Assembly: GCF_022479115.1 (NCBI RefSeq)
Contig: NZ_CP092497.1
Span: forward strand, 9,300,001 to 9,364,000
Direction: 5' to 3'
DNA: 64,000 nt
Source of the DNA: Amycolatopsis sp. EV170708-02-1
GTDB lineage: Bacteria > Actinomycetota > Actinomycetes > Mycobacteriales > Pseudonocardiaceae
The notes below the pieces were generated by a model that did not search any database, was not told where the DNA came from, and saw nothing but the letters and a program-made list of their open reading frames with translations. The stretch's first letter is position 1. Every line of letters begins with the position of its first letter. Of this stretch, positions 30,682-39,276 are shown one piece after another. The translations under genes and the position numbers were made by a program.

Positions 30682-31263
30682 GTGCTCCTCAGCGACCGTG
30701 ACCTCCGTAAAGAGCTCGACGCCGGCCGTCTCGGCGTCGACCCGTTCGACCCGACGATGGTCCAGCCGTCGAGCATCGACGTGCGACTCGACCGCTTCTT
30801 CCGCGTGTTCGACAACAGCAAGTACACGCATATCGACCCGCAGCTGCAGCAGGACGAGCTGACGTCGCTGGTCGAGAAGGAGGGCGAAGACCCCTTCGTC
30901 CTCCACCCCGGCGAGTTCGTCCTCGGCTCCACGTTCGAGACCGTCACGCTCGCCGACGACCTCGCCGGCCGCCTGGAGGGCAAGTCCTCCCTCGGCCGCC
31001 TCGGCCTGCTGACGCACTCCACCGCGGGCTTCATCGACCCCGGCTTCTCGGGCCACATCACCCTCGAGCTGTCGAACGTGGCGAACCTGCCGATCACGCT
31101 CTGGCCGGGGATGAAGATCGGCCAGCTCTGCATCTTCCGCCTGTCCAGCGCGGCGGAGTTCCCGTACGGCTCGAACGAGGCCGGTTCGCGTTACCAGGGG
31201 CAGCGGGGGCCGACCCCGAGCCGCGCGTACAAGAACTTCCACCGCGTCGACACCTGGCGCTAA
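30682..31263 (+). CDS. dcd: dCTP deaminase
   Basis: 193 aa from GTG 30682. Converts dCTP to dUTP; the M. tuberculosis homologue also hydrolyses dUTP to dUMP, and such bifunctionality is likely here from similarity. Trimer-type motifs: [40 protein letters not shown], the active-site run [35 protein letters not shown], and the C-terminal lid [25 protein letters not shown]. Full length. Its stop shares CTAA with the convergent monooxygenase stop. Confidence 0.97.
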   Translation: MLLSDRDLRKELDAGRLGVDPFDPTMVQPSSIDVRLDRFFRVFDNSKYTHIDPQLQQDELTSLVEKEGEDPFVLHPGEFVLGSTFETVTLADDLAGRLEGKSSLGRLGLLTHSTAGFIDPGFSGHITLELSNVANLPITLWPGMKIGQLCIFRLSSAAEFPYGSNEAGSRYQGQRGPTPSRAYKNFHRVDTWR

Positions 31264-32447
31264 GAAGCCACTGGCGCTTCCCAGTCGATCCGGTGCCGCC
31301 ACATGAAGGCGTTCGGATCCTCGTCCGGCGGGTTCTTGAACGCCCGCGTGAGGAAGAAGTCCCGGATCACCCGCCCGACGGGTCCGGCCGCCTTGTCGTC
31401 GCCGTTGCGCTTGCCGCGTTCGACGACGGCCTCGACGCGCTCGCGCCGCAGTCCTTCGTAGACGGCGAGCGCCTTCGGGATCGAGGGCACGTCGCGCAGG
31501 CATCGCGCCAGCGTGACGGCGTCCTCGATGGCCATCGCGGCGCCTTGCCCGGCCGCCGGTGAGGTCGCGTGCGCGGCGTCGCCGATGATGACCATCCGGT
31601 CCGTCCGCCACGTCGGCACGCTCGGGAAGTCGTACGTCGCCCACGGCCGGTAGATCTCCCGCGTCGCGCGCACGATCTCGACGGCCGGGGTGCGGTCCAC
31701 CGCCAGCTGCCGGATCAGGTCCTCTCGCCAGGTGGCCGTCACGGCGGGGTCGGCCGGAGACGGCTCACGCTTCCGGGGGACGTTCGCGAACCACCAGACG
31801 CCACCGTCCGGGTGGACGATGTGAGCGAAGAACAGCCGCTTGCCGAACGTCATGTGCATGACGCCGGGTTCGTCGTCCAGGCGCAGGCCTTCGGCCAGCC
31901 CGCCCGTGTTCAGCAGCGGCACGTAGCGCGGTGATGGCGCCCGCGGATCGATGATCGTCCGCACCCGCGAGCGGAGCCCGTCCGCGCCGATCAGCAGGTC
32001 GCCCTCGGCCGACGAGCCGTCCTCGAAGGTCGCGAGGACGCCGTCGCCGGTCTCGCGCGCGTCGGCCAAACGTTTGCCGTAGCGGATCTCGATGCCGCGT
32101 CTGACGGCTTCGTCGCGTAGGGCGATGTACAGATCGGAGCGGAGCACGGTCTGGCTCACGGTGCCGTCCTCCAGCTCCCCGCCGAGCGCGAGATCCGCCA
32201 GCTCGCGCCCGTTCCCCAGGTGCATCTTGATCCGCGGGGTGTCGAAGCCCAAGCCCTTGACCAGGCCTTTCAGTCCCAACGGCCCCAACGCGTCGAGGCC
32301 GTTCACCGCGAGGGTCAGGAACGCGCCGACCCCTTCCGCGGTCCGGTCGTACGCCTCGTGGATCACCGGCTCGTGGCCCGTTTCGTGCAGTGCGATCGCC
32401 GTGATCGTGCCCGCGATACCCCCGCCGGCGATCAGTGCCTTCGCCAT
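31260..32447 (-). CDS. FAD-dependent monooxygenase
   Basis: 395 aa from ATG 32447, with GGGGTGA upstream; a GTG at 32456 overlaps that site. Aromatic-hydroxylase-type flavoprotein: [21 protein letters not shown] (Rossmann GxGxxG near the N-terminus), [15 protein letters not shown] (the DG motif for FAD and NADPH) and [26 protein letters not shown] (the GD motif). Substrate unknown. It is divergent from a MarR gene, with an operator-like palindrome between, so it is probably MarR-controlled and induced by an aromatic or xenobiotic compound. Confidence 0.9.
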   Translation of the reverse strand: MAKALIAGGGIAGTITAIALHETGHEPVIHEAYDRTAEGVGAFLTLAVNGLDALGPLGLKGLVKGLGFDTPRIKMHLGNGRELADLALGGELEDGTVSQTVLRSDLYIALRDEAVRRGIEIRYGKRLADARETGDGVLATFEDGSSAEGDLLIGADGLRSRVRTIIDPRAPSPRYVPLLNTGGLAEGLRLDDEPGVMHMTFGKRLFFAHIVHPDGGVWWFANVPRKREPSPADPAVTATWREDLIRQLAVDRTPAVEIVRATREIYRPWATYDFPSVPTWRTDRMVIIGDAAHATSPAAGQGAAMAIEDAVTLARCLRDVPSIPKALAVYEGLRRERVEAVVERGKRNGDDKAAGPVGRVIRDFFLTRAFKNPPDEDPNAFMWRHRIDWEAPVAS

Positions 32448-32476
32448 GTCGTTCACCCCATCGAATCTCTTAGAAA

Positions 32477-32498
32477 CTAATTCGTTCTATCGAACTAA
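32477..32498. promoter_or_regulatory. MarR-type operator in the monooxygenase/MarR divergent promoter
   Basis: CTAATTCG (32477-32484) and CGAACTAA (32491-32498) form an inverted repeat with 6 of 8 positions matching and a 6-nt spacer, containing a perfect GTTC-TATC-GAAC core. It lies in the only AT-rich stretch here, between divergent starts 74 nt apart. Confidence 0.65.
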
Positions 32499-32520
32499 AG
32501 ACTCCGCTAAGCTGGCCGCT

Positions 32521-32979
32521 GTGTCAAGCGAGCGAGCGGAACTGGTCGAGCGGGTCCTCAGCGGGTCGCGTGCGCTGTCGACGGAGACGGTCATGTTCCA
32601 CACGGCCATCGCCGAGCTGAGCGGCCTTTCGGCCGTCGAAAGCAAGGTGACCGACTACCTCGCCCGCTTCGGGCCGCAGACGCCGAAGGCCCTTTCGCAG
32701 CTCTCGGGGCTCGCGCCGGCATCGATCACGGCGCTCATCGACAGGCTCGAAGGCAAGGGGATCGTCGCCCGGAAGCCGCATCCCGAAGACCGGCGGAAGG
32801 TCCTCATCGAGATCGACGCGGCGAGGATGGCCTCCGCCGCGCCGTTGTGGGACCACCTGGTGAAGTCGGTCCGCGAGACCTGCGAGAACTACACGGACGG
32901 CGAGCTGGAGACCGTGATCCGGTTCCTCGCCGACGCGACGGCGATCACGCACGACTCCACGGGCCGCCTCAGCCGCTGA
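32521..32979 (+). CDS. MarR family transcriptional regulator
   Basis: 152 aa from GTG 32521; the frame upstream is antisense to the monooxygenase. Winged helix: SAVESKVTDYLARFGPQTPKALSQLSGLAPASITALIDRLEGKGIVARKPHPEDRRKVLIEI, with the wing DRRKV. The recognition helix is around PASITALIDRL. It presumably represses itself and the divergent FAD monooxygenase through the palindrome at 32477-32498, released by the monooxygenase substrate. Confidence 0.92.
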   Translation: MSSERAELVERVLSGSRALSTETVMFHTAIAELSGLSAVESKVTDYLARFGPQTPKALSQLSGLAPASITALIDRLEGKGIVARKPHPEDRRKVLIEIDAARMASAAPLWDHLVKSVRETCENYTDGELETVIRFLADATAITHDSTGRLSR

Positions 32980-33037
32980 CCGGTATTACTACTTTCGGGG
33001 GTATTGCCGTAACCAGTTCGTGATAGTTTTCGGCCCC

Positions 33038-33793
33038 GTGTCCCCCAATAGAACGCGAAGCCGGTTACTGCTTGTCACGCTCAGTGTCCTGCTGGGCGGG
33101 GTGATCGCCAGCGCGAGCTACCTGATGGTGACCGATCGGTTCCAGGGCACCGCGCTGAGCAATCTCTCACTCAGCGTCCCCGACACCAAGGGCAGACCCG
33201 GCGACGCCCTCGCGAAACCGCCCGCCTACTTCGGCCAGACGTCTTCCCCGGCGCCGGAGGGCTCCGCACCCGGTTCGGCCGCTCCGACGTCGTCTTCGGC
33301 GGCTCCCACGTCGTCCTCCGCTCCGCCCAGCTCGTCCTCCGCCCCGGCCGAGCCGCCCGCTCAGCCTTCCGAGGCCCCCAAGCCCACTCCGAGCAAGGCC
33401 CCGGAACCGCCCCGCTCGCAGGACAGCTCGCTCGCCGGGCAGGTCATCGACCTCGTCAACGCCGAGCGCGCCGACGCGGGCTGCTCGCCGGTGAGCAACG
33501 AGTCGCATCTCGCCGCTGCCGCGCAGGGCCACAGCGACGACATGTCCGCGCGGAACTACTTCTCGCACACCACGCCGGAAGGCGTCACGTTCGACCAGCG
33601 CATCCGCGCCGCCGGCTACGACAAGCCCGGCGCCGAGAACATCGCCAAGGGGCAGTCGAGCGCCGCCAAGGTGATGGACGCCTGGATGAACTCCGAGGGC
33701 CACCGCGCGAACATCCTCAACTGCAAGCTGAAGAAGATCGGCGTCGGCGTCAACATCAAGGGCATGTACTGGACGCAGAACTTCGGCTACTGA
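33038..33793 (+). CDS. Secreted CAP-domain (SCP/PR1-like) protein
   Basis: 251 aa from GTG 33038 (GTG 33020 adds six residues). An N-terminal hydrophobic signal or anchor (RLLLVTLSVLLGGVIASASYL) is followed by a long Ser/Pro/Ala linker (about residues 70-130), suited to crossing the cell wall. The C-terminal CAP domain shows VIDLVNAERADAGCSPVSNESHLAAAAQGHSDDM, NYFSHTTPEGVTFDQRIRAAGY, AENIAKGQSSAAKVMDAWMNSEGHRANIL and IGVGVNIKGMYWTQNFG; the His/Glu cavity residues are present. Bacterial CAP proteins have unknown function. It overlaps the convergent CDF gene by 7 nt. Confidence 0.92.
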   Translation: MSPNRTRSRLLLVTLSVLLGGVIASASYLMVTDRFQGTALSNLSLSVPDTKGRPGDALAKPPAYFGQTSSPAPEGSAPGSAAPTSSSAAPTSSSAPPSSSSAPAEPPAQPSEAPKPTPSKAPEPPRSQDSSLAGQVIDLVNAERADAGCSPVSNESHLAAAAQGHSDDMSARNYFSHTTPEGVTFDQRIRAAGYDKPGAENIAKGQSSAAKVMDAWMNSEGHRANILNCKLKKIGVGVNIKGMYWTQNFGY

Positions 33794-34782
33794 TCCTTGG
33801 CCCAGCGTTCGGCGATGTCGCCGTAGCGGGCCAGCACGGCCGCGCGCAGTTCGGCGTCCGTGCGCGGGACCGGTTCGATGAACACCTCGGTGACGTCGCC
33901 GAACGTCCGGGTCAGCTCGGTCGCCATCCGCACGCAGGCGCGTTCGACCTCCGCGGCGCCGAGTGAATCGTCGAAGTCGACGCGGGCACAGACGAGCACC
34001 TGATCGGTGCCCATCAACATGGTCTGGAGGTCGACGACGGCCTCGATCTCCGGCGCGTTCCGCAGGTGGTCCCGCACCCCGCGCACCAGCTTGGGGTCCG
34101 CCTGCCTGCCGATCAGCAGGCCGCGGTTGGTCCGGCCGAGCATGTAGGCGACCAGCGCCAGCAGGACACCGATCGCGATCGACGCCGCGCCGTCCCAGAT
34201 ATGCGATCCGGTGAGCTGGTGCAGCCCGATCCCGGCGAACGCGAGCAGCAGGCCGATCAGCGCGGCCGAGTCTTCGAACAGGACGGTCTTCGGCGCCGGG
34301 TCGTCGATCATCCGCAGATACACCGAGACCTTCTGGCCCGAGTCGGCGGCGTCGCGGCGCACCTGCCGGACGGCCTGGAACCAGGAGACGGATTCGAGGG
34401 CGAACGCGATCGCGAGGACGACGTAGCCGACGATCGGATCGGTCTGTTCGGTCTCCTCGCCGAAGACCGTCGAAAAGCCTTCGTAGAGCGCGAACATCGC
34501 GCCGGAGGCGAAGATCGACACCGCCGCGAGCAGCGACCAGAAGTACCGCTCCTTGCCGTAGCCGAAGGGATGGACGCGGTCGGCGGGCCGGTCCGAACGT
34601 TTCAGCGCGGTCAGCAGGAGGACCTCGGTGATCGTGTCGGCCACCGAGTGCGCGGCTTCCGACAGCATCGCGCCGGAGCCGGTGATGAGCCCGGCGATCA
34701 GTTTCAGCACGGCGATGGCGAGGTTGACCCCACCCGCCAGCACCACGGTCAGGGTGCTTTCGTCACCGGATTCTTCACTCAC
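33787..34782 (-). CDS. Cation diffusion facilitator (CDF) family transporter
   Basis: 331 aa from GTG 34782. Six predicted helices. The metal site is seen as MLSEAAHSVADTITEVLL in helix 2 and LFEDSAALIGLLLAFAGIGLHQLTGSHIWDGAASIAIGV in helix 5, with HPFGYGKERYFWSL after helix 2, a CDF hallmark. A cytosolic C-terminal ferredoxin-like domain follows (VVDLQTMLMGTDQVLVCARVDFD). It exports divalent metal (Zn, Fe or Mn; not decidable) in exchange for protons. An orphan DUF742 gene lies 30 nt upstream on the same strand. Confidence 0.92.
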   Translation of the reverse strand: MSEESGDESTLTVVLAGGVNLAIAVLKLIAGLITGSGAMLSEAAHSVADTITEVLLLTALKRSDRPADRVHPFGYGKERYFWSLLAAVSIFASGAMFALYEGFSTVFGEETEQTDPIVGYVVLAIAFALESVSWFQAVRQVRRDAADSGQKVSVYLRMIDDPAPKTVLFEDSAALIGLLLAFAGIGLHQLTGSHIWDGAASIAIGVLLALVAYMLGRTNRGLLIGRQADPKLVRGVRDHLRNAPEIEAVVDLQTMLMGTDQVLVCARVDFDDSLGAAEVERACVRMATELTRTFGDVTEVFIEPVPRTDAELRAAVLARYGDIAERWAKDQ

Positions 34783-34812
34783 CTCGCGTAGCGTAGTGCG
34801 GGTGCGCCGATC

Positions 34813-35325
34813 TCACAGGCGACGCAATCCCTGCAGGACGCGTTCCATCAAGGCGAGTGCCGGATGACCGTCGAATTCAGCCTGCGTTTCATGAACGGTG
34901 ACCAAACCGAGTTCGGCCATATCACCCAAAAGGACCTTTGCAACGCCGAGTGGAACGCATAAGGACGCGGCTACTTCGGCGACGGAAGTGGGACGACGGC
35001 ACAGCGATCTCACGGAATGGAATTCGACGCTGAATCCCGGCGCCGTCCACGGTGCGTCGTGCCGGACGGAAATCATCGCTTCGATCGCGAAGTTCCGCTT
35101 GGACTGGGTGCGTCCGCCCGTGCGGACGTACGGGCGGACGCGCGTGCGTTTCCGTTCCTGGCGCGGCGGTCGCCGGGCGGCCGGGATGCTGGGGATGGTC
35201 GCTTCCTGTGCCATCCTGGCGAAGGCCGCGGACGAGGGGACCCTGGCGGGCGGGCGAACGGTCGGCGATCCCGGTGTGGCGAGCCGGTGCTCTCTTGCCG
35301 AGCGGAGTTCGTGACGGTTGCCCAT
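34813..35325 (-). CDS. Orphan DUF742 (CvnC-type) protein
   Basis: 170 aa from ATG 35325, with GAGGAA upstream. Residues 1-95 are basic and probably disordered (PPRQERKRTRVRPYVRTGGRTQ). The DUF742 domain is at the C-terminus: VRSLCRRPTSVAEVAASLCVPLGVAKVLLGDMAELGLVTVHE, a winged-helix-like segment, ending LMERVLQGLRRL. In Streptomyces conservons, DUF742 proteins sit with a kinase, a Roadblock protein and a GTPase; none is present here, so this is a solitary copy. It may act as a DNA-binding or adaptor protein. Confidence 0.85.
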   Translation of the reverse strand: MGNRHELRSAREHRLATPGSPTVRPPARVPSSAAFARMAQEATIPSIPAARRPPRQERKRTRVRPYVRTGGRTQSKRNFAIEAMISVRHDAPWTAPGFSVEFHSVRSLCRRPTSVAEVAASLCVPLGVAKVLLGDMAELGLVTVHETQAEFDGHPALALMERVLQGLRRL

Positions 35326-35425
35326 TGATTCCTCGCCCCTTTTTTCCGGATCCGCTGCAGCCTATCGCCACGGTGTACCGCCGAACGGGTAATGGAACGA
35401 AATGGCCCGCGCCTGGATAAAACAA

Positions 35426-35468
35426 GAGGGGACATTCTCTCGCATTATGTGCGAGAGAATGTCCCCTC
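35426..35468 (-). terminator. Long palindromic terminator, 19-nt-arm repeat family
   Basis: GAGGGGACATTCTCTCGCA (35426-35444) pairs perfectly with 35450-35468 across TTATG. It lies 14 nt past the etfD stop and separates etfD from the DUF742 gene. Its arm aligns in length and sequence with those at 24148 and 39283. Confidence 0.85.
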
Positions 35469-35481
35469 CGGATGTGACGTT

Positions 35482-37776
35482 CTACTTGTCTTCCTCGGGC
35501 AGCGGGGTTCCGGTGGCCGTTTCGTCGGTCGGCACGTCGGCCTTTCCGTCGAGTTCGGCGTCCGAGACGGCGTCCAAAGAGGGCGCTCCCGCCGGGACCA
35601 GCTGCGGCTCCGGCTTCCGCTTGACCGCGGTCAGCAGTAGCTGGGCGACGTCGACGATCTCGACCTTCTCGCTCGCCTGGCCGTCGCTCTGACGCGCGGT
35701 GAGGCCGTCGTTGAGCATCACCTTGCAGAACGGGCAGCCGGTCGCGATCTTCGACGGCGCGGTGCCGAGCGCCTCGTCCACCCGCTCGACGTTGATCCGC
35801 TTGCCGATCTTCTCTTCCATCCACATCCGCGCGCCGCCCGCGCCGCAGCACATCGAGCGGTCGCCGTGCCGCGGCATCTCGCGCAGTGTCGCGCCGGTGG
35901 CCCCGACGAGCTCACGGGGAGCGTCGTAGACCTTGTTGTGGCGGCCCAGGTAGCACGGGTCGTGGTAGGTGACGTCCTCGGCGACCGGGGCCACCGGGGT
36001 CAGGTGCTTCTCCCGCACCAGGCGGTTGAGCAGCTGCGTGTGGTGCACGACGTCGAACTGGCCGCCCAGCTCCGGGTACTCGTTCGCGAGGGTGTTGAAA
36101 CAGTGGGCACAGGTGACGACCACCTTGCGCGCCTTGCGTTCACGGCCCTCGAACACCGAGTTCAGGATCTCGACGTTCTGCTGCGCCAGCATCTGGAACA
36201 GGAACTCGTTGCCCGCACGGCGGGCCGGGTCACCGGTGCAGGACTCCTCCGAGCCGAGCACGGTGTACTTGACGCCCGCGATGTGCAGCAGCTCCGCGAC
36301 GGCGCGCGTGGTCTTCTTCGCGCGGTCCTCGAACGCGCCGGCACAGCCGACCCAGAAGAGGTACTCGGTGTCGCCGAGGTCGCCGTCGAACACCGGCACC
36401 TCGAAGTCCAGGTCCTCGGTCCAGGCGAGCCGGTCCTTGGCGTTCTGGCCCCACGGGTTGCCCTTGTTCTCCAGGTTCTTGAACATCCCGTTGAGCTCGC
36501 TGGGGAACGCGGATTCGATCATCACCTGGTAGCGGCGCATGTCGACGATGTGGTCGACGTGCTCGATGTCCACCGGGCACTGCTCGACGCACGCGCCGCA
36601 GGAGGTGCAGGACCACAGCACCTCGGGGTCGATGACGCCACCATCGTCACCGACGAGCGCCTTCTGCGACTCCGCGATCGCGAGGACGTCGATACCCGCG
36701 TACATGTTGTCGCCGGACAGACCGACCTCATCGCCGGCCATGTCACGCTTGCCGCCCGCGAGCAGGTACGGCGCCTTCGCGTAGGCGTGGTCGCGAAGCT
36801 GCGTGATGACGAGCTTCGGCGAAAGCGGCTTGCCGGTGTTCCACGCGGGGCACTGCGACTGGCAGCGGCCGCATTCGGTGCAGGTGGAGAAGTCCAGCCA
36901 GCCCTTCCAGCTGAAGTCCTCGATCTTGCCGACGCCGAAGGTGTCCTCGTCCGGGTCCGCCTCTTCGAGGTCGAGCACCTTGCCGTTGCTCATCATCGGC
37001 TTGAGCGCGCCCAGCGCGACGCCGCCGTCGGCCTCGCGCTTGAAGTAGATGTTGAAGAAGGCGCTGAAGCGGTGCCAGGCGATGCCCATGGTCATCGTGC
37101 GCGCGATGACGATCAGCCAGATCGTGGCGCTCATCAGCTTGACGAAGGCGAACACCGAGACCAGGTCCGGGCTGGCGGGCAGCAGCTCACCGATCGGATG
37201 CGAGACGAACGCGGCCCAGATCGGGGTTTCGTGCACGTTCAGCGCGGACTTCGCGGCGCGGACGCCGATGATGCCGATGCCCTCGATGAGCACGACGGCC
37301 TCGATGAAGTACGCCCACTTGAAGTTCGAGCCCTGGAACCGGGACTGCCGGTCGGCGCGGCGCGGGTGGTTCTTCTGCCGGACCCAGATCAGCACCAGGA
37401 TGCCGACGATGGTGCCGACCCCGAGCAGCTCCATGAGCAGCTGGAACAGCGACCAGTCGTCGAGGATGGGCCAGCCCCAGGTCGGGACGAAGACCTCGCC
37501 GTACGCCTCGAACAGCGCGAGCGACCCGATCAGGAAGCCCCACATGACCAGCCAGTGCGCCGGGCCGACGCTTTTGACCTTGTTCATCCTGGTGTGCGCG
37601 GCGAATTCCTTGATCAGGGTCTTCATCCGCGGGATGAACGGGCCGTTGCGGGTCGAGTCCGGCTGACCGAGGCGGATCACCCGCACGAAGCGGGCGATGG
37701 TCGCGAAGAACATTCCCCAGGCGACGACGCCGAGCAGGACCGCGATCCCGCCGAGCGTCAGCTGTACAGCGCCCAT
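35482..37776 (-). CDS. etfD: EtfD-type membrane iron-sulfur protein, ETF:menaquinone oxidoreductase
   Basis: 764 aa from ATG 37776. Residues 1-250 hold about six membrane helices of NarI/DsrM type with His residues suited to haem b. Two 4Fe-4S motifs follow (CTECGRCQSQCP, CTSCGACVEQCP), then two Cys-rich CCG domains (CAGAFEDRAKK...SCTGDPARRAG and CYLGRHNKVYD...CCGAGGARMWMEEKIG) and TGCPFC. A charged tail ends the protein. This matches M. tuberculosis Rv0338c (EtfD), which takes electrons from acyl-CoA dehydrogenases via EtfBA to menaquinone. The window also encodes an acyl-CoA dehydrogenase with the same upstream palindrome, but no etfBA. Confidence 0.92.
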   Translation of the reverse strand: MGAVQLTLGGIAVLLGVVAWGMFFATIARFVRVIRLGQPDSTRNGPFIPRMKTLIKEFAAHTRMNKVKSVGPAHWLVMWGFLIGSLALFEAYGEVFVPTWGWPILDDWSLFQLLMELLGVGTIVGILVLIWVRQKNHPRRADRQSRFQGSNFKWAYFIEAVVLIEGIGIIGVRAAKSALNVHETPIWAAFVSHPIGELLPASPDLVSVFAFVKLMSATIWLIVIARTMTMGIAWHRFSAFFNIYFKREADGGVALGALKPMMSNGKVLDLEEADPDEDTFGVGKIEDFSWKGWLDFSTCTECGRCQSQCPAWNTGKPLSPKLVITQLRDHAYAKAPYLLAGGKRDMAGDEVGLSGDNMYAGIDVLAIAESQKALVGDDGGVIDPEVLWSCTSCGACVEQCPVDIEHVDHIVDMRRYQVMIESAFPSELNGMFKNLENKGNPWGQNAKDRLAWTEDLDFEVPVFDGDLGDTEYLFWVGCAGAFEDRAKKTTRAVAELLHIAGVKYTVLGSEESCTGDPARRAGNEFLFQMLAQQNVEILNSVFEGRERKARKVVVTCAHCFNTLANEYPELGGQFDVVHHTQLLNRLVREKHLTPVAPVAEDVTYHDPCYLGRHNKVYDAPRELVGATGATLREMPRHGDRSMCCGAGGARMWMEEKIGKRINVERVDEALGTAPSKIATGCPFCKVMLNDGLTARQSDGQASEKVEIVDVAQLLLTAVKRKPEPQLVPAGAPSLDAVSDAELDGKADVPTDETATGTPLPEEDK

Positions 37777-37833
37777 CGTCGGGTGCCTTTCGTCCGAGTG
37801 AAGCGTGTGGTGGTGGGGGCAGAGTAATGCTTC

Positions 37834-37847
37834 TTACTGATGGGTAA
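37834..37847. promoter_or_regulatory. TTACY-N4-GGTAA palindrome upstream of etfD
   Basis: TTACTGATGGGTAA lies 58 nt upstream of the etfD start and differs from the element before the acyl-CoA dehydrogenase (TTACCTGTGGGTAA) mainly in the spacer. Both are followed by C. It is a candidate site for one beta-oxidation regulator. Confidence 0.6.
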
Positions 37848-37892
37848 CCCACTGACCGCGCCCAAGTCCCACCGATGTGGTGTACGCCTCTC

Positions 37893-37922
37893 TTGGTTTT
37901 AAGACGATCGTCCAGGTAGTTT
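37893..37922 (+). promoter_or_regulatory. Promoter and palindrome before the SMR/TetR pair
   Basis: TTGGTT (37893-37898) and TAGTTT (37917-37922) are 18 nt apart and could be -35 and -10. The perfect palindrome GACGATCGTC (37903-37912) sits in the spacer, an ideal place for a TetR repressor such as the one encoded downstream. Confidence 0.5.
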
Positions 37923-37929
37923 TTGTGAC

Positions 37930-38256
37930 ATGGGTGCGTACCTTCTCCTCGCTTTGGCCATCGCCGCAGAGGTATCCGCGACGGTGTCGTTGAAACTTTC
38001 CGAAGGTTTCAGCAAGGTGGGCCCGTCGATCGTCGTGGTCGCCGGGTACGCCGTCGCGTTCGTCGCGCTCGCGTATGTGCTGAAAGCGGGCGTGCCGGTG
38101 AGCGTCGCGTACGCGATCTGGGCCGCGGCCGGGGTCGCGCTGGTGGCGGCCGTCGGGATGGTGTTCTTCAAGGAGCCGGTCAACCTCTCCGTGATCGCCG
38201 GTCTGGTACTGGTGGTCGGCGGTGTCGTGTTGATCGAGGCGGGAGGCGCGCACTAA
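37930..38256 (+). CDS. Small multidrug resistance (SMR) family efflux protein
   Basis: 108 aa from ATG 37930. Four short helices. The essential membrane Glu is in MGAYLLLALAIAAEVSATVSLKLSEGF, and the family motif VAYAIWAAAGVALVAAVGMVFFKEPVNL is intact. SMR proteins work as antiparallel or hetero-dimers exporting cationic drugs or guanidinium-like compounds using protons. The TetR gene begins at the base right after its stop, so repressor and pump are co-made. Confidence 0.92.
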   Translation: MGAYLLLALAIAAEVSATVSLKLSEGFSKVGPSIVVVAGYAVAFVALAYVLKAGVPVSVAYAIWAAAGVALVAAVGMVFFKEPVNLSVIAGLVLVVGGVVLIEAGGAH

Positions 38257-38817
38257 GTGAAGATCCAGGTCGACGGCCGCAAGGCCAGGGGCGAGAAGCG
38301 CCGCGAGGAGATCATCGCGGCCGCGTTGCGCGTGATCGAACGGGACGGCGTCGCCGGCGTCACCCATCGGACGGTCGCCGCCGAGGCGGGCGTGCCGACG
38401 GCGTCGACGACCTATCACTTCTCCAGCCTCGACGATCTGCTGGTCGCCACCCTCATCTCGTGCGCGAGGGATATGGCGACCGAGGTCTACTGGATGATCG
38501 ACCGCGCCCGCTCGCGCGGCAGCCGCGGCGCGGAAGAGGTCGCCGGGCTGCTCGCGGAGGCGCTGGGCCCGCGCCGCGGGCGGACGATGGCGGAGTACGA
38601 GCTGTACCTGCTGGCCGCGCGCAAACCGGAGCTGCGGCCCGCCGCCCGGCGCTGGCTGGACGTGCTCACCTCGATGGTCCGGCACGACGACGAGGTCGCG
38701 TTCCGGGTGTTCCTCGCCGGGATCGACGGCCTGCTGATCCAGGGCCTCATCGACGACGAGCCGCCGTCCGCCGAGGAGCTGCGGCCGGTGGTGGACTACC
38801 TGCTGAAACCTCATTGA
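38257..38817 (+). CDS. TetR family transcriptional regulator
   Basis: 186 aa from GTG 38257, directly abutting the SMR stop. The HTH is at residues 12-60: RREEIIAAALRVIERDGVAGVTHRTVAAEAGVPTASTTYHFSSLDDLLVATL. The helical ligand domain contains AEYELYLLAARKPELRP. It most likely represses its own operon at the GACGATCGTC palindrome and responds to a substrate of the pump. Confidence 0.92.
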   Translation: MKIQVDGRKARGEKRREEIIAAALRVIERDGVAGVTHRTVAAEAGVPTASTTYHFSSLDDLLVATLISCARDMATEVYWMIDRARSRGSRGAEEVAGLLAEALGPRRGRTMAEYELYLLAARKPELRPAARRWLDVLTSMVRHDDEVAFRVFLAGIDGLLIQGLIDDEPPSAEELRPVVDYLLKPH

Positions 38818-38839
38818 CCTGCTGGGTAGCGTTCGGATC

Positions 38840-39274
38840 ATGAGGACTGTCGGCGCTTACGAACTGGACGACGACCTGGCACGGGTGGACCTCGACGTGG
38901 TGTGGAAGTACCTGTCCACCAGCGTCTACTGGGGCAAGTGGCGAGACCGCGAGCAGGTCGAGAAGGTCTTCAGGAACGCTTGGCGCGTCGTGGGCGCGTA
39001 CGAGACTTCGAGCGGTCGTCTGGTCGGCTTCGCGAGGGCATTCTCCGACACCATCGGCAGTGCCTATCTCGCGGACGTCTTCGTCGTCGACGAGGCGCGC
39101 GGCGCCGGGCTCGGCAAGGAACTGGTCCGGGAGATGATCGACAACGGGCCGGGCGCGGAGTTCCGGTGGATGCTGCACACCGCCGACGCGCACGGGCTGT
39201 ACCGGCAGTTCGGCTTCGGGGATCCGCCGGAAGGGCAGTACATGGAGCGGGGCCGGGCGAACGGGCAGGCCTAG
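38840..39274 (+). CDS. GNAT family N-acetyltransferase
   Basis: 144 aa from ATG 38840, 22 nt after the TetR stop. Compact GNAT: VDLDVVWKYLSTSVYWGKWRDREQVEKVF, GRLVGFARAFSDTIGSAYLADVFVVDEARGAGLGKELVREM with CoA loop ARGAGLG, and WMLHTADAHGLYRQFGF. The YW-G-R opening is typical of a subgroup of unknown substrate. Confidence 0.87.
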   Translation: MRTVGAYELDDDLARVDLDVVWKYLSTSVYWGKWRDREQVEKVFRNAWRVVGAYETSSGRLVGFARAFSDTIGSAYLADVFVVDEARGAGLGKELVREMIDNGPGAEFRWMLHTADAHGLYRQFGFGDPPEGQYMERGRANGQA

Positions 39275-39276
39275 GG

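Noticed and set aside
35866..37827. A 653-aa forward open frame
   Set aside because: Antisense to etfD, whose cluster motifs and helices are beyond doubt.
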